This document shows, piece by piece, positions 34,698 to 46,089 of a stretch of 64,000 nt of DNA. Position numbers and translations under genes: made by a program. The stretch comes from Massospora cicadina. Taxonomy: Eukaryota > Entomophthoromycota > Entomophthoromycetes > Entomophthorales > Entomophthoraceae. Location of the stretch: positions 124,001 to 188,000 of the forward strand of contig JAKSZP010009196.1 of the NCBI GenBank assembly GCA_022478985.1, given 5' to 3'. Below the pieces are notes generated by a model. The model was not told the DNA's origin. It was given only the letters and a program-made list of their open reading frames with translations, and did not search any database. Position 1 is the stretch's first letter. Each line of letters opens with the position of its first letter.

Positions 34698-35362
34698 TAA
34701 TTAAGGGAAACAAAGCTAAGGGAACTATAGTAGATGCATATAAAGATATATCAGAGAAACAACGTTACAAAAACTAAACATTCATTAAGGCAGTCAAGCA
34801 CCCACAGTAACATCCATAGCACATAAGGTACTGCCATTCTCATAAGTTGTGAGTATGAACTGCATGTGGAGAGGTAAGGTGGTATTGGTCAAGAACATGG
34901 TTCCCACCTAAAATGCTAGGCTTAGGATTGGTAACATCAAGTAAAAATTTCTCAAAGCATTGTGTTCATGGGTGTATTGATCAGTGGCATTTTTGGTGAG
35001 AAGTAAGTTATTGCTTGACTATGTTATGATTCTATATCAGCAAGCTCAAGTATTGGGCATTGTATCATGAGTTTCCTCATGTTGGCTTTCCTCATGATTC
35101 TGTTAATCTTGTGCATCTAAGTGAAAGTCTTTAAAAAATACACATAAAAGTATCATTCTATTTAAATTGTTGAGGATGCAGGCCTGAGACTTGTTATAGA
35201 GGAGTTTTTGAATTACTAAAGAGATTGTGCTGTTGGTCATTCTTCTGCACTCCCTGTGAGCTACCTACCATGGTTTCCAACATACTAACATCAGGGACAT
35301 CATCACTATCACCACCTGAATCAACAAATAGGGTTCCCCCATAGTGCCTATCTGTGGAACTG
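34698..35362 (-). other. Unassigned region with an open minus-strand frame
   Basis: On the minus strand, 35194-35380 encodes a short acidic and polar stretch (STDRHYGGTLFVDSGGDSDD, then QGVQKNDQQHNLF) that continues with stops to about 34900. The longer ORF reported across 35381 is an artefact of the retroposon inserted there. I do not recognise the protein. It may be a decayed transposon or host gene cut by the insertion. Confidence 0.3.
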
Positions 35363-35380
35363 CAGAATTTATAATCTTGT
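35363..35380 (-). repeat. TSD of the 576-bp retroposon copy (left)
   Basis: CAGAATTTATAATCTTGT, identical over 18 bp to 35957-35974. Confidence 0.9.
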
Positions 35381-35956
35381 TTTTTAGCACTAGTGGTGCC
35401 CAACCTGAAAAGGGGGAGCTGCCATGCATCTTTATTTTCAAATGGGCCAAACAAAGGGATTATTATAAATAAAAAAATCCTAATATGGAACCTCAGATAA
35501 CAGCCTAGGATGCCATATCATAAGGTGAGGAAGCTTTAGGAAAACTTTTGCACAGCACCTGCTTTAGCTGGCAGACCATGGCAGACAACATATGGGTTGT
35601 GGCATCAGCAGCATGTGGCATAATGAAGTATAATTGTGGGTTTTCTTTGTTAATGAGGCTGAAAGTGTCCATTGCCTCAACATATTGAGCAAGTTGATGC
35701 TCAGCAAAAGTGATGATAGCAGGCACACAATTAAATGCCTTGATGCACTGGCAGGTTATGGGATAGTTAGGGTCAAAAAGAGAAGTTTTTGGTGCATTGA
35801 TGCAATCATGGCTCACACCAAATGTAAGCTCCTCAATTTTATACTTAGCATCTTCCTCAAAATATGAAAAATTGGGGATAGGGTTTCCCTAAACAAGGGG
35901 CTCCATCGCCCCATGGAGATGCTGGCAAAGCAGGGTGTTAGCAGGGGGGCTGCAGC
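35381..35956 (-). mobile_element. 5'-truncated copy (576 bp) of the ORF1-only retroposon family
   Basis: Minus orientation; the tail TGCTAAAAA lies at the low-coordinate end. It carries the ORF1 C-terminal region, with an open frame from 35816 down to 35505 (MSHDCINAPKTSLFDPNYP and so on) that aligns with 61564-61875 of the long copy (MSSTCIDMAKTSLFIPNYP). The perfect 18-bp TSD shows that truncation happened at insertion. Coding is well preserved, suggesting a fairly recent event. Confidence 0.9.
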
Positions 35957-35974
35957 CAGAATTTATAATCTTGT
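35957..35974 (-). repeat. TSD of the 576-bp retroposon copy (right)
   Basis: Identical to 35363-35380. Confidence 0.9.
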
Positions 35975-36889
35975 GATAGATAGAAATAGATTATATTTTA
36001 AAAATTACCAGCACTATCTTATGTAGATAGGAGTATAATCTAACACTACTATTAGCAAGGTATTTGTATTTTGCTACTTTGGGGAATAGCTAGTAGAATT
36101 TCTTCTTCACATATAACTTCTTAGTGCAAACTTAGAATTCTTGACAGGTGCTAAAACTTTCAGATTTCAACTATGCCATAATGTGCTGCTTTTAATTATC
36201 TGATTTTTGCCTTAAAGTTATTCAATTATTATTTTCACCCAAACTTTTTGCTAAAGTTCTTTTAAAATGATTTTATTGAAGACTAGAGTCTCTAGGTATC
36301 AAAATAACCTAAAAATTGTTTTGTTTGGGGGTTTTCTTTCATATAGACTCAATTTTTAAATGCAGCCCTCACTTCCACACAAATTCATAATTTGAGCTTT
36401 TATGATTTTAAAGATTTGAAGATGATTGCAGGATGAAATCTTTTAGGTTTATGGGGTATTTTCATAAGAGGAGCAGCGGTGGATACCCAAAAATATGAAA
36501 AGTGTAGCACAAGCCCTTAATCATTTGCAAAGGAAATGTATGAATAATGGAGCCCTTTTTGGTATTAAAACGATGTACTGTTCAGTAGAGATTAATGATC
36601 ATGGATGATGTCCTTACAGTGATAAAATAAAAAACTATGGCATATAGTAATTGTAGAGAACTTAGGCTTATACCATAGGGGGATATTCCCATAAACCCAC
36701 ATATAACAGGATAAAATATAAAAAAGGTGGCACATAATGCTGAGTGGTTACTTGAGCTGATTATATCTGACAGATGAGGAAGGGAATGGTATATTATCAA
36801 AATTATACCATCAATAGAAATACAAGCCACAAGCATCAGAATCGCTATTTTTACTAACTAAGAATTGTAATAAGGAAAAATAAAATTTG
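35975..36889. other. Unassigned DNA left of element A
   Basis: AT-rich. The minus-strand open frame 36582-36836 is hydrophobic but matches nothing I know. It could be a decayed gypsy part. Confidence 0.3.
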
Positions 36890-38251
36890 GTTCTTAGATC
36901 TGACAGCATAATATAGAGCCAGAAGTGATATGGACCACCAGCAATGTGAAGCAACCATAACATTCACCTCTCATTCTTCCTGGTCCTGGCAGGAGGGAAG
37001 GGCTGGTGGTGGTCTTAGACCCCTGGCACACATCCCTATAGAAAGAAGTAATTGAGGAGCCCTCAACCCTGCGCAAACAAAAAAAAGATGGGATGAGGTT
37101 ACCTCAGACCCCCTTGCATAGACTCTTTGCTACTGATAAGGTTGTCAAGGGAAATAAGTGAAAAGAGGGTGATGGCATTAGAGCAAGTTTACCTATCCAA
37201 AGCCTGATGCATATTACTTAACTTTTAACAGTCTTTTCCTAGTCTAATATAATCTTGAGAGGCGTTTACAGCACGTTCTTTTCAGCACCCACCCCATGGG
37301 TGAGCCTTGAAGAAAAAAAGCCGATTACTATGATGTAGGAATTGGGCTCACCTCAAAGGGGATGATTGTCAGAAGAGTTTCTGTAACTCTACTGTTCCCA
37401 GCAAGGTATTGTTAGATGAACAGCCACACTGACAGGGAACTAGTCATTATTATGATGGTGAGAATAGCCCTGCAAAGGGTGCTGGAGCTAAAGTAACAAA
37501 GGGCAAGGGTGTACAAAATAGTATTTTAATTGATAGCCAACAATAACATGGCTTAGGTAGACCCTAAAAGGGAGTCCATATCCATGCGAAGATCTGGAAT
37601 GGAGTGTTTGGGTGCCTTAGTCTGGAGGGGACCAGGGTGGCCCAGCAGTGCACCAGATGCAGTAGAAATTTTTGTGCAAAAAATGGCTGACATTGTAAGA
37701 GACTTCCCCAAAAGGTCCGCACACAGGTTTGCCCAAGTTAAAGTATTAAAAATGTAAACTAACTGGATTTTATTAATAAGGAAGATGACTAACAAGGAAC
37801 GTTGGTCTTGAAAACCATACTTTAAACAAGGGGAGGTGAGTCATCAATTGGGGAAAATGGTGATAAGCCTAAATGAACCAATTGGCGCACTCTACCATCA
37901 GCTAGGGTACTGTAGTTCAGAATAAAAAAACCTGAGTTATTACTTTCAGTTTGAGCTGACATGACTTGGAAATATTGAAAATTGAATGTGTTTCAAACCC
38001 CCATTCTCCAAGAAACCAAACAAAACCATCATTATAAAGAATATAATTAGTGTTTTAACGCCATCACTGTAACGCAGGGCTGGGTATCACACACTTCCCC
38101 TGAATCAACCTGGGCATATATGGCCTGCACCCAGCGTTGGTCCAAGGTATGCTTTAAGGCAGGGAGGTCATCATCTTGACCTTTTTGAACTCCTGACGTC
38201 CAACCTTATCTTAGCAGTTGGTTCCCTCAATGATGTCATGTAAACATGACA
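36890..38251 (-). repeat. 3' LTR of gypsy element A
   Basis: Diverged copy of 42199-43376. Matching blocks run through 37380-38260 (for example GTAACTCTACTGTTCCCAGC against CTATAACTCTCCAGTTCCCAGC, and the common end TCATGTAAACATGACA). Read on the minus strand the LTR begins TGTCATGTTTACATGACA. The low-coordinate end is uncertain. The two LTRs differ at many places, so the element is old. Confidence 0.7.
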
Positions 38252-38270
38252 TTACCTTCTCCTCCTTTTT
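38252..38270 (-). other. Polypurine tract of element A
   Basis: On the minus strand AAAAAGGAGGAGAAGGTAA directly precedes the LTR start at 38251, as expected for the plus-strand primer. Confidence 0.6.
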
Positions 38271-38784
38271 GGGCTCCACCCCCCTCCAGGGGCATTCACC
38301 AAAGAACAGTTCTTGTGGGTAGGGGCCAACTTCATGGCAGAGATGGCTTTCTTGGACTTGGATCCTGCAGCCTAAAAGAAACAATTGTGGAATACTTCAA
38401 TTAAATCTTGTGCATGGGCTCAGTCACGCGCTGGAACACAACTGTTCTCCGCTGCATGATATCCCTTCCAGGATATAAGATACTCAAGTCTTCTTCTTAC
38501 CTGATGAGAGGCTACAATCTCCTCCACTTCCCACTACAGCGCCCCATCCACAAGATAAGCCTCAGGAGTCTCTGGTGGGGGCCTTAAACAACGCAAGCTT
38601 ACTTTCATGGAAACACAAAAAATTCAGAATGAGGGGGATCCAACTGGTATGAGGAGTGGCTCACCTTTCTAACAATGCGGTAAGGTACAATTCTCTTTGG
38701 TCCAAGTTTTTTACATGGTTGCTTGATTGGGATGTTTTTAGCATCCAGCATCATGAGATATCCTTCCTTGTACGCTGGATCAAC

Positions 38785-41700
38785 TTATCTCTTACCATCA
38801 GCGTTATCCTTGTAAGCTTGCATGGCCGCATTCAAACTGGTATTCACCCCTTGGTGTAATTTCTTGATTTTCTTTGCAAAGTCCACCGCAGCTTCCACCT
38901 TGGATCCACAACTGAGCTCCATATTATATGTGGGGTTAAAGCCATAGTTGGCGAAAAGGGGAACAACCAATTGATGCATGATGGGCGTTGTTATAGCTGA
39001 ATTGGGCCATGAGGAGATTAGAAACCCAATTTAAATTATCTGCGGCAGTGTAACACCACAAGAACTGTTCTAGCCACTGGTTCACTTGTTTAGTCTGCCC
39101 ATCTGATTTGGGGTGATAGGCAGTTGAACGGTAGGGGAGAATCTGAAGAGTCTTACACAACTCTTCCCTAAAGATGGAGGCAAACTAGGGCACCCAATCA
39201 TTAATTATCGCTTGAGGGACCCCACAAAGATCAAAAACGTGTGCCACGAAGGGCCTAGCCATCTCTGCCATGGTTACTATAGTTATACAAGGGATAAAGT
39301 GGGCAAACTTTGTAAAACGGTACACCACTACCATGATGGCGTTATAACCTTCAGAAGCGGGTAACTCCACAATAAAATCCACCAATAAGGAAGTCCAAGG
39401 CCCTTTGGCCTTTTATACTGGCACCAACAACCCTGCGAGGGGCTAGAAATTTGGCTTCATTTGTTTGCAGACCAGGCACTCTTTACAATACTTGGCAACC
39501 TGAACGGTTAATCCCTTCAAATTGTAAATGTGGAAGATAAGCTCAAGAGTATTTGCTTTTCCAGGGTGGCCAACGGTGATTCCATAATTATTATCCTGGA
39601 TGATTTTCAGACGAAGGGGTCCTGCAGAAACCCAAAGGTGTCCCTGAAACTACACCATCTCGTCCTTAATGTGGTATCCATTGGTAATTTCTTCTTGATT
39701 CAACTTGCTCTTGTAGAGGAACATAGCATACTAATCTAACAATGGCTGTTAAAGGACTACCTTTCCAAACCTACCATATTCCTCCTCATTTTTTAAAGGA
39801 GCAAGTGCTGGCCCATGGGCAAAGGGAGAAGGAAGTTGAGACATAACCTTAGCCAGTGAAATCACCAAGTAGGTGCTGTGTACCTCTACCTTCTTAGGAT
39901 TGGGAACTAGTTCAGGGTTTTGGATCAATGCATCTGCTAAACCATTCTTCCGGCCTTTGTAAACTCATAAAAAAATGAAATTTGGGCCAGGGTCTCATGT
40001 CAGAAGGTCTGCCATGGGGTCAAGACATGAGGTGCGTGGTAGTACAACAAGGTGCAGTGATATGTATGCAGAAGGGTTAGGATGAGCCATGCAAGTGATG
40101 ACGCCAATAAGTCAGCGCCTCAACTACTGCTAATAACTCTAAAACATATATGGTGTAATTTAAATCTGGTAGAGACATCTTTCTGGAGAAATATCCCACC
40201 GAATGCTCTATTTCATTTTTGCCTATTTGTAATAGGGCTGCTACTATGGCGAAGTTGGAGGCATCAGAAGCAATAATGAACTCTTTATTAAGGTCAACAT
40301 GGCAAAGGATGGACGTGGACAACAGGGTTCACTTTAACACTTGGAAGGCATCCTGCAAAGTTGGGGACCACTGGACCACTTTTGCCCACTTGCCTTATAC
40401 AAGGGCGCTGCCACTTCAGAAAAATTCAGTGTGAAATTCTTAAGGAACGTACACATCCCTCAAAAAACTCCTAAGTTCCTTAACCAAAATTGGGATGGGC
40501 CACTCACAAATTGCCTTCTCCTTGTCTGGAGTTATCATGTGACCTTGGTCAAACATGACGTTGCCCAAGAAGGCGACCTAGGACTTAAAGAACTCACAAA
40601 TTTTTGATTTTCAGCGTATGGTCAGCTGCCCCCAAACTCTCCACCAAGCCGCAAGTGTATAGCATGTGAATTTTGATTTGAGGAAAACACCAGGATATTA
40701 TCTATGAAAGCCACCACGCACACCCCAAGAAGGTCCCTCAAAGCTGCATCTATATACCGTTGAAAGATAACTGTGTCATTTTTCAGCCCAAAGGGCATGA
40801 CTCAAAACTGAAAATTTTTTATGCAGAATTTGATTATCCACTCCTGGTCCTTCTTAATATGGATGGGATTGAATGTACTTAAGCAGTTCAGTTTGGAGAA
40901 GGCTTTTGCCTTCTCAACATATTGAGCAATCTGAAAATCCAACAAGATGGGATGCAAGTCTGGTACTGCGACATTACTGAGATTACCATAGCCAACACAT
41001 GGGTATAAGGTACCATCTGACTTTTTTAAAAAGAGAAGTGGAGAGCATATTGGGGAGATAGCTGCAATATCGCGCCTTTATCTAGCTGCTCCATAACCCA
41101 CAAATCTAAGGCTGCTTCCTCCCATACAGTCAAAGGGTAAATTTGGGGAAGATATATGCATCAGATCAACGGTGATCTTGAACTCACAATCTAACTCTGA
41201 ATGAGCTGGTAGTACATTGGCTGAGACCGCATCAAACGAAGAGTCCATCCCCTCCAAAAAGGAAGGTAAGGGTACCTCCAAAGAGGGCTTCAGCAACGGA
41301 GCAAGACTGAATGTGTGGATATTGGTCCAGTGGGGCAAATTACCATGAAAGTTTTCTTCAGCCAAAGAGACAACTAACTCATGATCATTCTTCAAAGTTA
41401 AGGGAAAAATTGGCTTTTGAGTTTGTTCTGACGTCAAACTTTTGCTACCACTCTACACCCAAAAACAGTGGGGTACAAGAAGTTTTTGATAGCTTGGAAG
41501 CGGTCAGCCAAATGGTATTTGACAACTTGATAATCCACTAACCTAAAACTTTCAGCGTGGGAATACCTTAAGAAGACCCTCCCCTAACCATACCACCTGG
41601 CAAGTAACTAAGCTCAAGGTAGTCGTCTAGGTCTTGGTCAATAAAATTCTCAGAGGCTCCTGTATCCACTAAAATAGTTGTGCTGATTTTCCCTAAAGAT
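38785..41700 (-). pseudogene. pol of gypsy element A: protease, RT, RNase H, integrase
   Basis: Minus strand, high to low: protease with ILVDTGASENFID (41640-41685); RT with VVAFIDNILVFS at about 40690-40715, where the usual DD is DN; RNase H at 40077-40322 (SDASNFAIVAALLQ, YFSRKMSLPDLNY); the integrase zinc part CKECLVCKQMKPNF (about 39445-39490); integrase core at 39185-39385 (VDFIVELPASEGYNAIMVVV) and 38936-39160 (AYHPKSDGQTKQVNQ, where the usual catalytic Glu is Lys); and a C-terminal segment ending YKDNADGKR (38785-38979). Domain order RT-RH-IN marks Ty3/gypsy. Frameshifts and stops separate the parts. It lies between the two LTRs on the same strand. Confidence 0.88.
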
Positions 41701-42015
41701 GGATGAAAGGGTAGCGGTCAACAAAATATATCTTAAATGATCTTTATTCAAAGCAGAAAACGCCAACACCTCTCTCAGAAAACTCTTCATCAGGCATAAG
41801 CATGCCTTTAAGATATGTTTCTGCATTATAGAATGGATAGGGATATTTGGCCACTCTTCTACTGAGGTCACATATCCCACCATACCGTCATCAATTGCAT
41901 AAACATTTTTATATGTATGAAATAACTCCTTTTCCACCGCCTTTGTTCTGCGGATTATGGTAGGGGTCAAGCGCGAGTTCTCTGGGTTGATCTGGTATAC
42001 TGTTTTAGTTTCCAA
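41701..42015 (-). pseudogene. Short pre-protease region of element A (gag position)
   Basis: Only about 105 codons lie between the ATG at 42015 and the protease. They encode a charged sequence (RRTKAVEKELFHTYKNVYAI and onward) that I cannot match to a capsid, and no zinc knuckle is seen. Normal Ty3-type gag is about twice as long or more, so most of gag appears to be missing. Confidence 0.4.
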
Positions 42016-42179
42016 ATTAGAGCCATAAGAGATGATATTTGGCTTGTTTTTGTATAAAAGATTGGCGTTTTAAAACGCGTTTTGGGACGTGAATGACCTC
42101 ATACCCATATTGGCGGTGGGTTGTGCATTGTTATCCAAGACCATCACCACCAGGCCCTTTGTTGATGATCCTGCCTGCA

Positions 42180-42198
42180 CCATTTAAACGCGGTGCCA
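42180..42198 (-). other. Primer-binding site of element A
   Basis: On the minus strand TGGCACCGCGTTTAAATGG starts right at the inner end of the 5' LTR. TGG fits the CCA end of a tRNA; the tRNA is not identified. Confidence 0.5.
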
Positions 42199-43376
42199 AA
42201 AAATTATTTTAATTATATTGAATTTTGTTTTTTATGGAAAGTTGGGGAAATATGACCCTCAGATTGTAAAACGTCCAAAGTCACCTGATAAAAGCAAAAA
42301 GTGTGGGTACTTCCCAGTTGGAGGTAGCAAGAATAGTTTCAAGATGCACCAACTAATGGCAAAATGAGAATATGATAGTGAGACCCACTGCGGACATGTC
42401 CAACAGCTGATGCACCCAATTCACACTTTTCATAAGCTTCACATGGATAATTCTAGTGCACATAGAAAATAGTTGTTGTCTAATTATAGAAGAGTGTCTA
42501 TAACTCTCCAGTTCCCAGCGTGGTGGTGCAAGGTGCACTGGACCAACACAAGGGAAATAGTCATCAGTATTTAAATAAAGATAGCCCCGCAGAGGATGCT
42601 TGAGCTGAAGGGACATAGGGCGAGGGTGGTTAGCACGGTACACATAAATAGAGATTGAACAAACAGCAAAACTTGGCTGTGCCCTAAAGGGCTGTTCATA
42701 GCCAATCATTGAACAAGGCTAGAGTGCATGTATGCCCCGGTTTGGAGGGAGCCTAGGCCCAGCGATGTACCTGATGTTGTGGTAATTTTAAGAGAAATAG
42801 TTTGGCTAATGTGAAGTGAGACCTCCTCATAGAGGTATGCGCACAGATTTACCCAAGTTAACATAAGAAAAAACGTAAAACTAACTAGGGGTTTATTCAA
42901 GGGAAGACATGTAACAAGGAAGGTTGGTATTAAAGGATTATAATTAAACAAAATTGGGGGGAATCATATGTCAGAGAAAATGGTGCTAAGCTAAAAGTGC
43001 ACCAATAAGCGCACACTTCCATCCTACAGGGTACTAACTTTGAAATTGTCCAAACTTGAATAATTGATTGAAGTTAAGGCTGACTAAGTTGTAAATTTTG
43101 TAAACTGAATGGGTAATAAACCCCCGTTCACCAAATAACTAGATTGAGCCATCATTGTTTAGATGTTAAATCGTCCATTTTAACGCCAGAGCTTAAACAA
43201 GGGACTGAGCGTTATGCACCTCACCTGTACCAACCTAGGCATACCTGGCCTGTACCCAGTGTTGGTCCAAGGTGGCTTTAGGTAAGGAAGGTCCTGAAAC
43301 TTGACCCTTTGGGCATCCTTCTGCCCATCCTTGTCTTTGCTGTTAATGACCTCAATTAAGTCATGTAAACATGACA
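42199..43376 (-). repeat. 5' LTR of gypsy element A
   Basis: Partner of 36890-38251. On the minus strand it begins at 43376 with TGTCATGTTTACATGAC; the inner end is set by the primer-binding site. Short open frames here (42353-42709, 42706-42951) are not genes. Confidence 0.7.
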
Positions 43377-43389
43377 GTACATGAGATTA

Positions 43390-45521
43390 ACTTTCCAGCG
43401 CAGTTGGAATCCTTTGTCACCCTGATTGAGATGAAGTAGACAAAAATCCGCTGTCCCAGGATCTCAAATATCTCCTCCGCTATATCAACTACTACACCAA
43501 AGTTCCTTCATGAAAGCTGCTCCTATCAGAATATCATAATTGTGATTCAGCAGCACAATAGCTAGTATAGGGATAGTGATTGACCCAAACTGCAGAGGCA
43601 GCACATTGTATGCTCCTTTTGAGACAGTTCATTCCACCTCAGAAGTCCCATATACTATCTGGTGCTCCACGTCAGTCTTCAGTGGTAACTTATCTACCAA
43701 CCTTATTGATAATATGTTAACTGGGGTGAAAGTAAATATGATCCCGTGAACTTTGTTTTCTGCCACAAAAATATCACAATATGTACACCTAGAATAAAAA
43801 GAACTTTAGACGATTAATATGTGTACATTCATGGAATACCTTTTTTCAAGAAACTGCATAATACCCACTCCAACCTTGGGGTTATCCTTAATATCACTTC
43901 TACCAGGATGGTGACGTTCACCACTTTCAGTGAAGGTGCATCTGAGAAGGGTCAAGGTTCTCCAAATGAAGCTTGATCCAATATTTGACAGGCATAGGGC
44001 TTCAAAATCTCCTGGTGGCACTCCTCCACTGCGGCCTCTTTGGCTTGTGTGTGGGTCAGTACATGTACATCATTGGCAGGTTGCTGATATATAAGCACAT
44101 CAGTTGGATTGTGGTCTTGGGCAAAAGATAGCTCGTCAGGATCATATGAGACATTTGAAGTCAAAACAGCGGAAGTAGAGTGTTTCATCTCTACTCCACT
44201 TGTTCTTTTTCATGATCATACTGGTTTCAGTGTACAACATGACCTGATATTTAGAAGGGATTTTTAATGCAATATGTACAAGGTGACTGCATGAATAACA
44301 GATACTTCAAAGGGTTCTCATCCCCTGAGTATCATTAGAAGGTATAAGCTGAGGGTTGGGCGAAGAATTGTAATTCAGCTGAGAATGAGGCGAAAAATTA
44401 TAGGAAAGCTGGGTATTGTTCAGCGGAATTAAAAGTCCCTGGTGTGGCCCATTCAAAGAAGGAGGTCCAGCAGTGGCCATTGATGGCTTCTACTACAGGT
44501 TAGGTAGACTTAATGTGGCGGCTAGTCTTTGCAGGTAATTAACAATTATAGGTAAAGAGTCATCCCCTTGCAAAACTAGAGCCATCATGTTGAAGAGCTC
44601 ATGGTGTGGCGTTACTGCTACGTCATTTCAATACCAATTTTGGCCTCAAAAAAGTCCCTGCCTTTACTATATGTGAATTTATGAAGTGAACTGATCAGCG
44701 AACGCCATCAGGGTCTTGTTCTGCTGGAACCCCATTGTTAAAAAATCAGCATTATAAGGGACATTTTTTCTATGCTCCCAAACAAGCTCAACATGGTTTC
44801 ATTAACTTATTGATAAGTAAATGAACTATTCTTCAGGCAGCATATAACCTGATCAGTGCTCTTGACATCTAAGATATATATCAGCAGTTTTGCTTACAGA
44901 GGTCCACCGCTCCCTCCACAGCATTTTCAAAGCGTTTATAGAACCCATGCATGTTTTCATCCTGATTGAATTAAGGCGACTTGTTGATGCAAACATCCTA
45001 ATCCTGTTCAAAGCTACAAGCTCTAAGAGAACTGGGGCGCTGCTTGTGGTGCATAACTTGATTCATGGTGAGAGGAGGACATGGAAAAAATATTGGAACT
45101 CAGATTTTCCGCAGGATTGGAGCAGTATGGGCCTCCTCATCCAGCAACACTGCAAACACTTGTTGACCTCTTTTTGGCAGATCATAATAATCACCAGAGC
45201 TTCCACTATTTGTAAACTGGCTCACACTGCCTTCTTGGTCAACAAAGAGTTCTTCTATCCTCTCTTTAGCTTTATACCTACCAAAGTTCCACTGTCCTCC
45301 ACTAGCATCCCCTTTTTTCTCTTTTTCTTGATAGCAGAAACTTTGGAGATAGATAGTGGCCTTTAATTTCTACTTGAAGCAGTGCAGCTGCTCAACAGAG
45401 TCATTAAAAAGTCTGCTAGTTGCTTGTTCAGCTGTCAGATGGTATATAGTTGAATAAATACTTTCATAAACTGATTCATAACAACTTTTTAGCTCAAGTA
45501 GGAGCTCGCTTGGGTCTGGCA
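43390..45521 (-). pseudogene. gag and protease of gypsy element B
   Basis: The gag ATG is at 45521 (MPDPSELLLELKSCYESVYE), 130 bp downstream of a primer-binding site. A helical and polar gag region follows, with a piece like MHGFYKRFENAVEGAVDLCKQ (about 44870-44950). A degraded zinc knuckle CTYC...SGHVVH is at about 44220-44290. A protease C-terminal part is seen at 43500-43570 (ILAIVLLNHNYDILIGAAF), the counterpart of the ILG motif. The element ends abruptly at 43377, where the LTR of element A begins, so A may have inserted into B or B may be cut there. Many stops. Confidence 0.6.
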
Positions 45522-45652
45522 TATTGTATTTATAACAATTTTAATCTCAGCGTATTGCACTGACTCAATAAGTTAGGATGGTTTCCCATCAGTGCTAGCC
45601 GGATTTGTCATGTATCAGATAGCTGGATATCATTTAGTTGAACCAGTGGCCC

Positions 45653-45669
45653 CCCTGTGGTGAGTACCA
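45653..45669 (-). other. Primer-binding site of element B
   Basis: TGGTACTCACCACAGGG on the minus strand, one base after an ACA that would end the LTR. Nearly the same as 7371-7387. Confidence 0.6.
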
Positions 45670-45670
45670 A

Positions 45671-46075
45671 TGTTTTAAAATCTTGTGGAATAGGTTATAA
45701 TCCTCCAAAAGGTTGCACAGGAGTGATTCCCACTGACATAATGGAAAGGCAATATGATGATTGCCATTTCTCAAACAAGTGTACTATAATATAAAATGAA
45801 GCAGAAATCAACAACAACATTAAACTTTATTTTCAACGACAGAGTCCACTACCATTATAGCCTTCAGATCTTTAACCATAGAAGACACTACATGTTACTA
45901 ATTAAAAACCTCTCCCACTCACTTTTTTGTTTTCCATTTTATGCTCATCTCTTTGGCCACTTTCAAGCCCATCCTCTCAGCTACTCAGCTTCTCAATTTC
46001 CCTTGTACTCATCTTGTCATTGGAGGTTCCTGCGGAACTCTCATATTTAGCTGAGGTCAGATTGCTTAGTATCGA
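45671..46075 (-). repeat. Partial 5' LTR of element B
   Basis: Between the primer-binding site and the RNase H end of element C. The inner end is TGT (plus strand) at 45671. The outer end is unclear and the length uncertain. The open frame 45796-46050 is not a gene. Confidence 0.4.
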
Positions 46076-46089
46076 CCCATATAAAATCA

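Noticed and set aside
44890..45366. 158-codon plus-strand frame, the longest in the region
   Set aside because: It lies opposite the gag of element B; composition agrees with a shadow frame.
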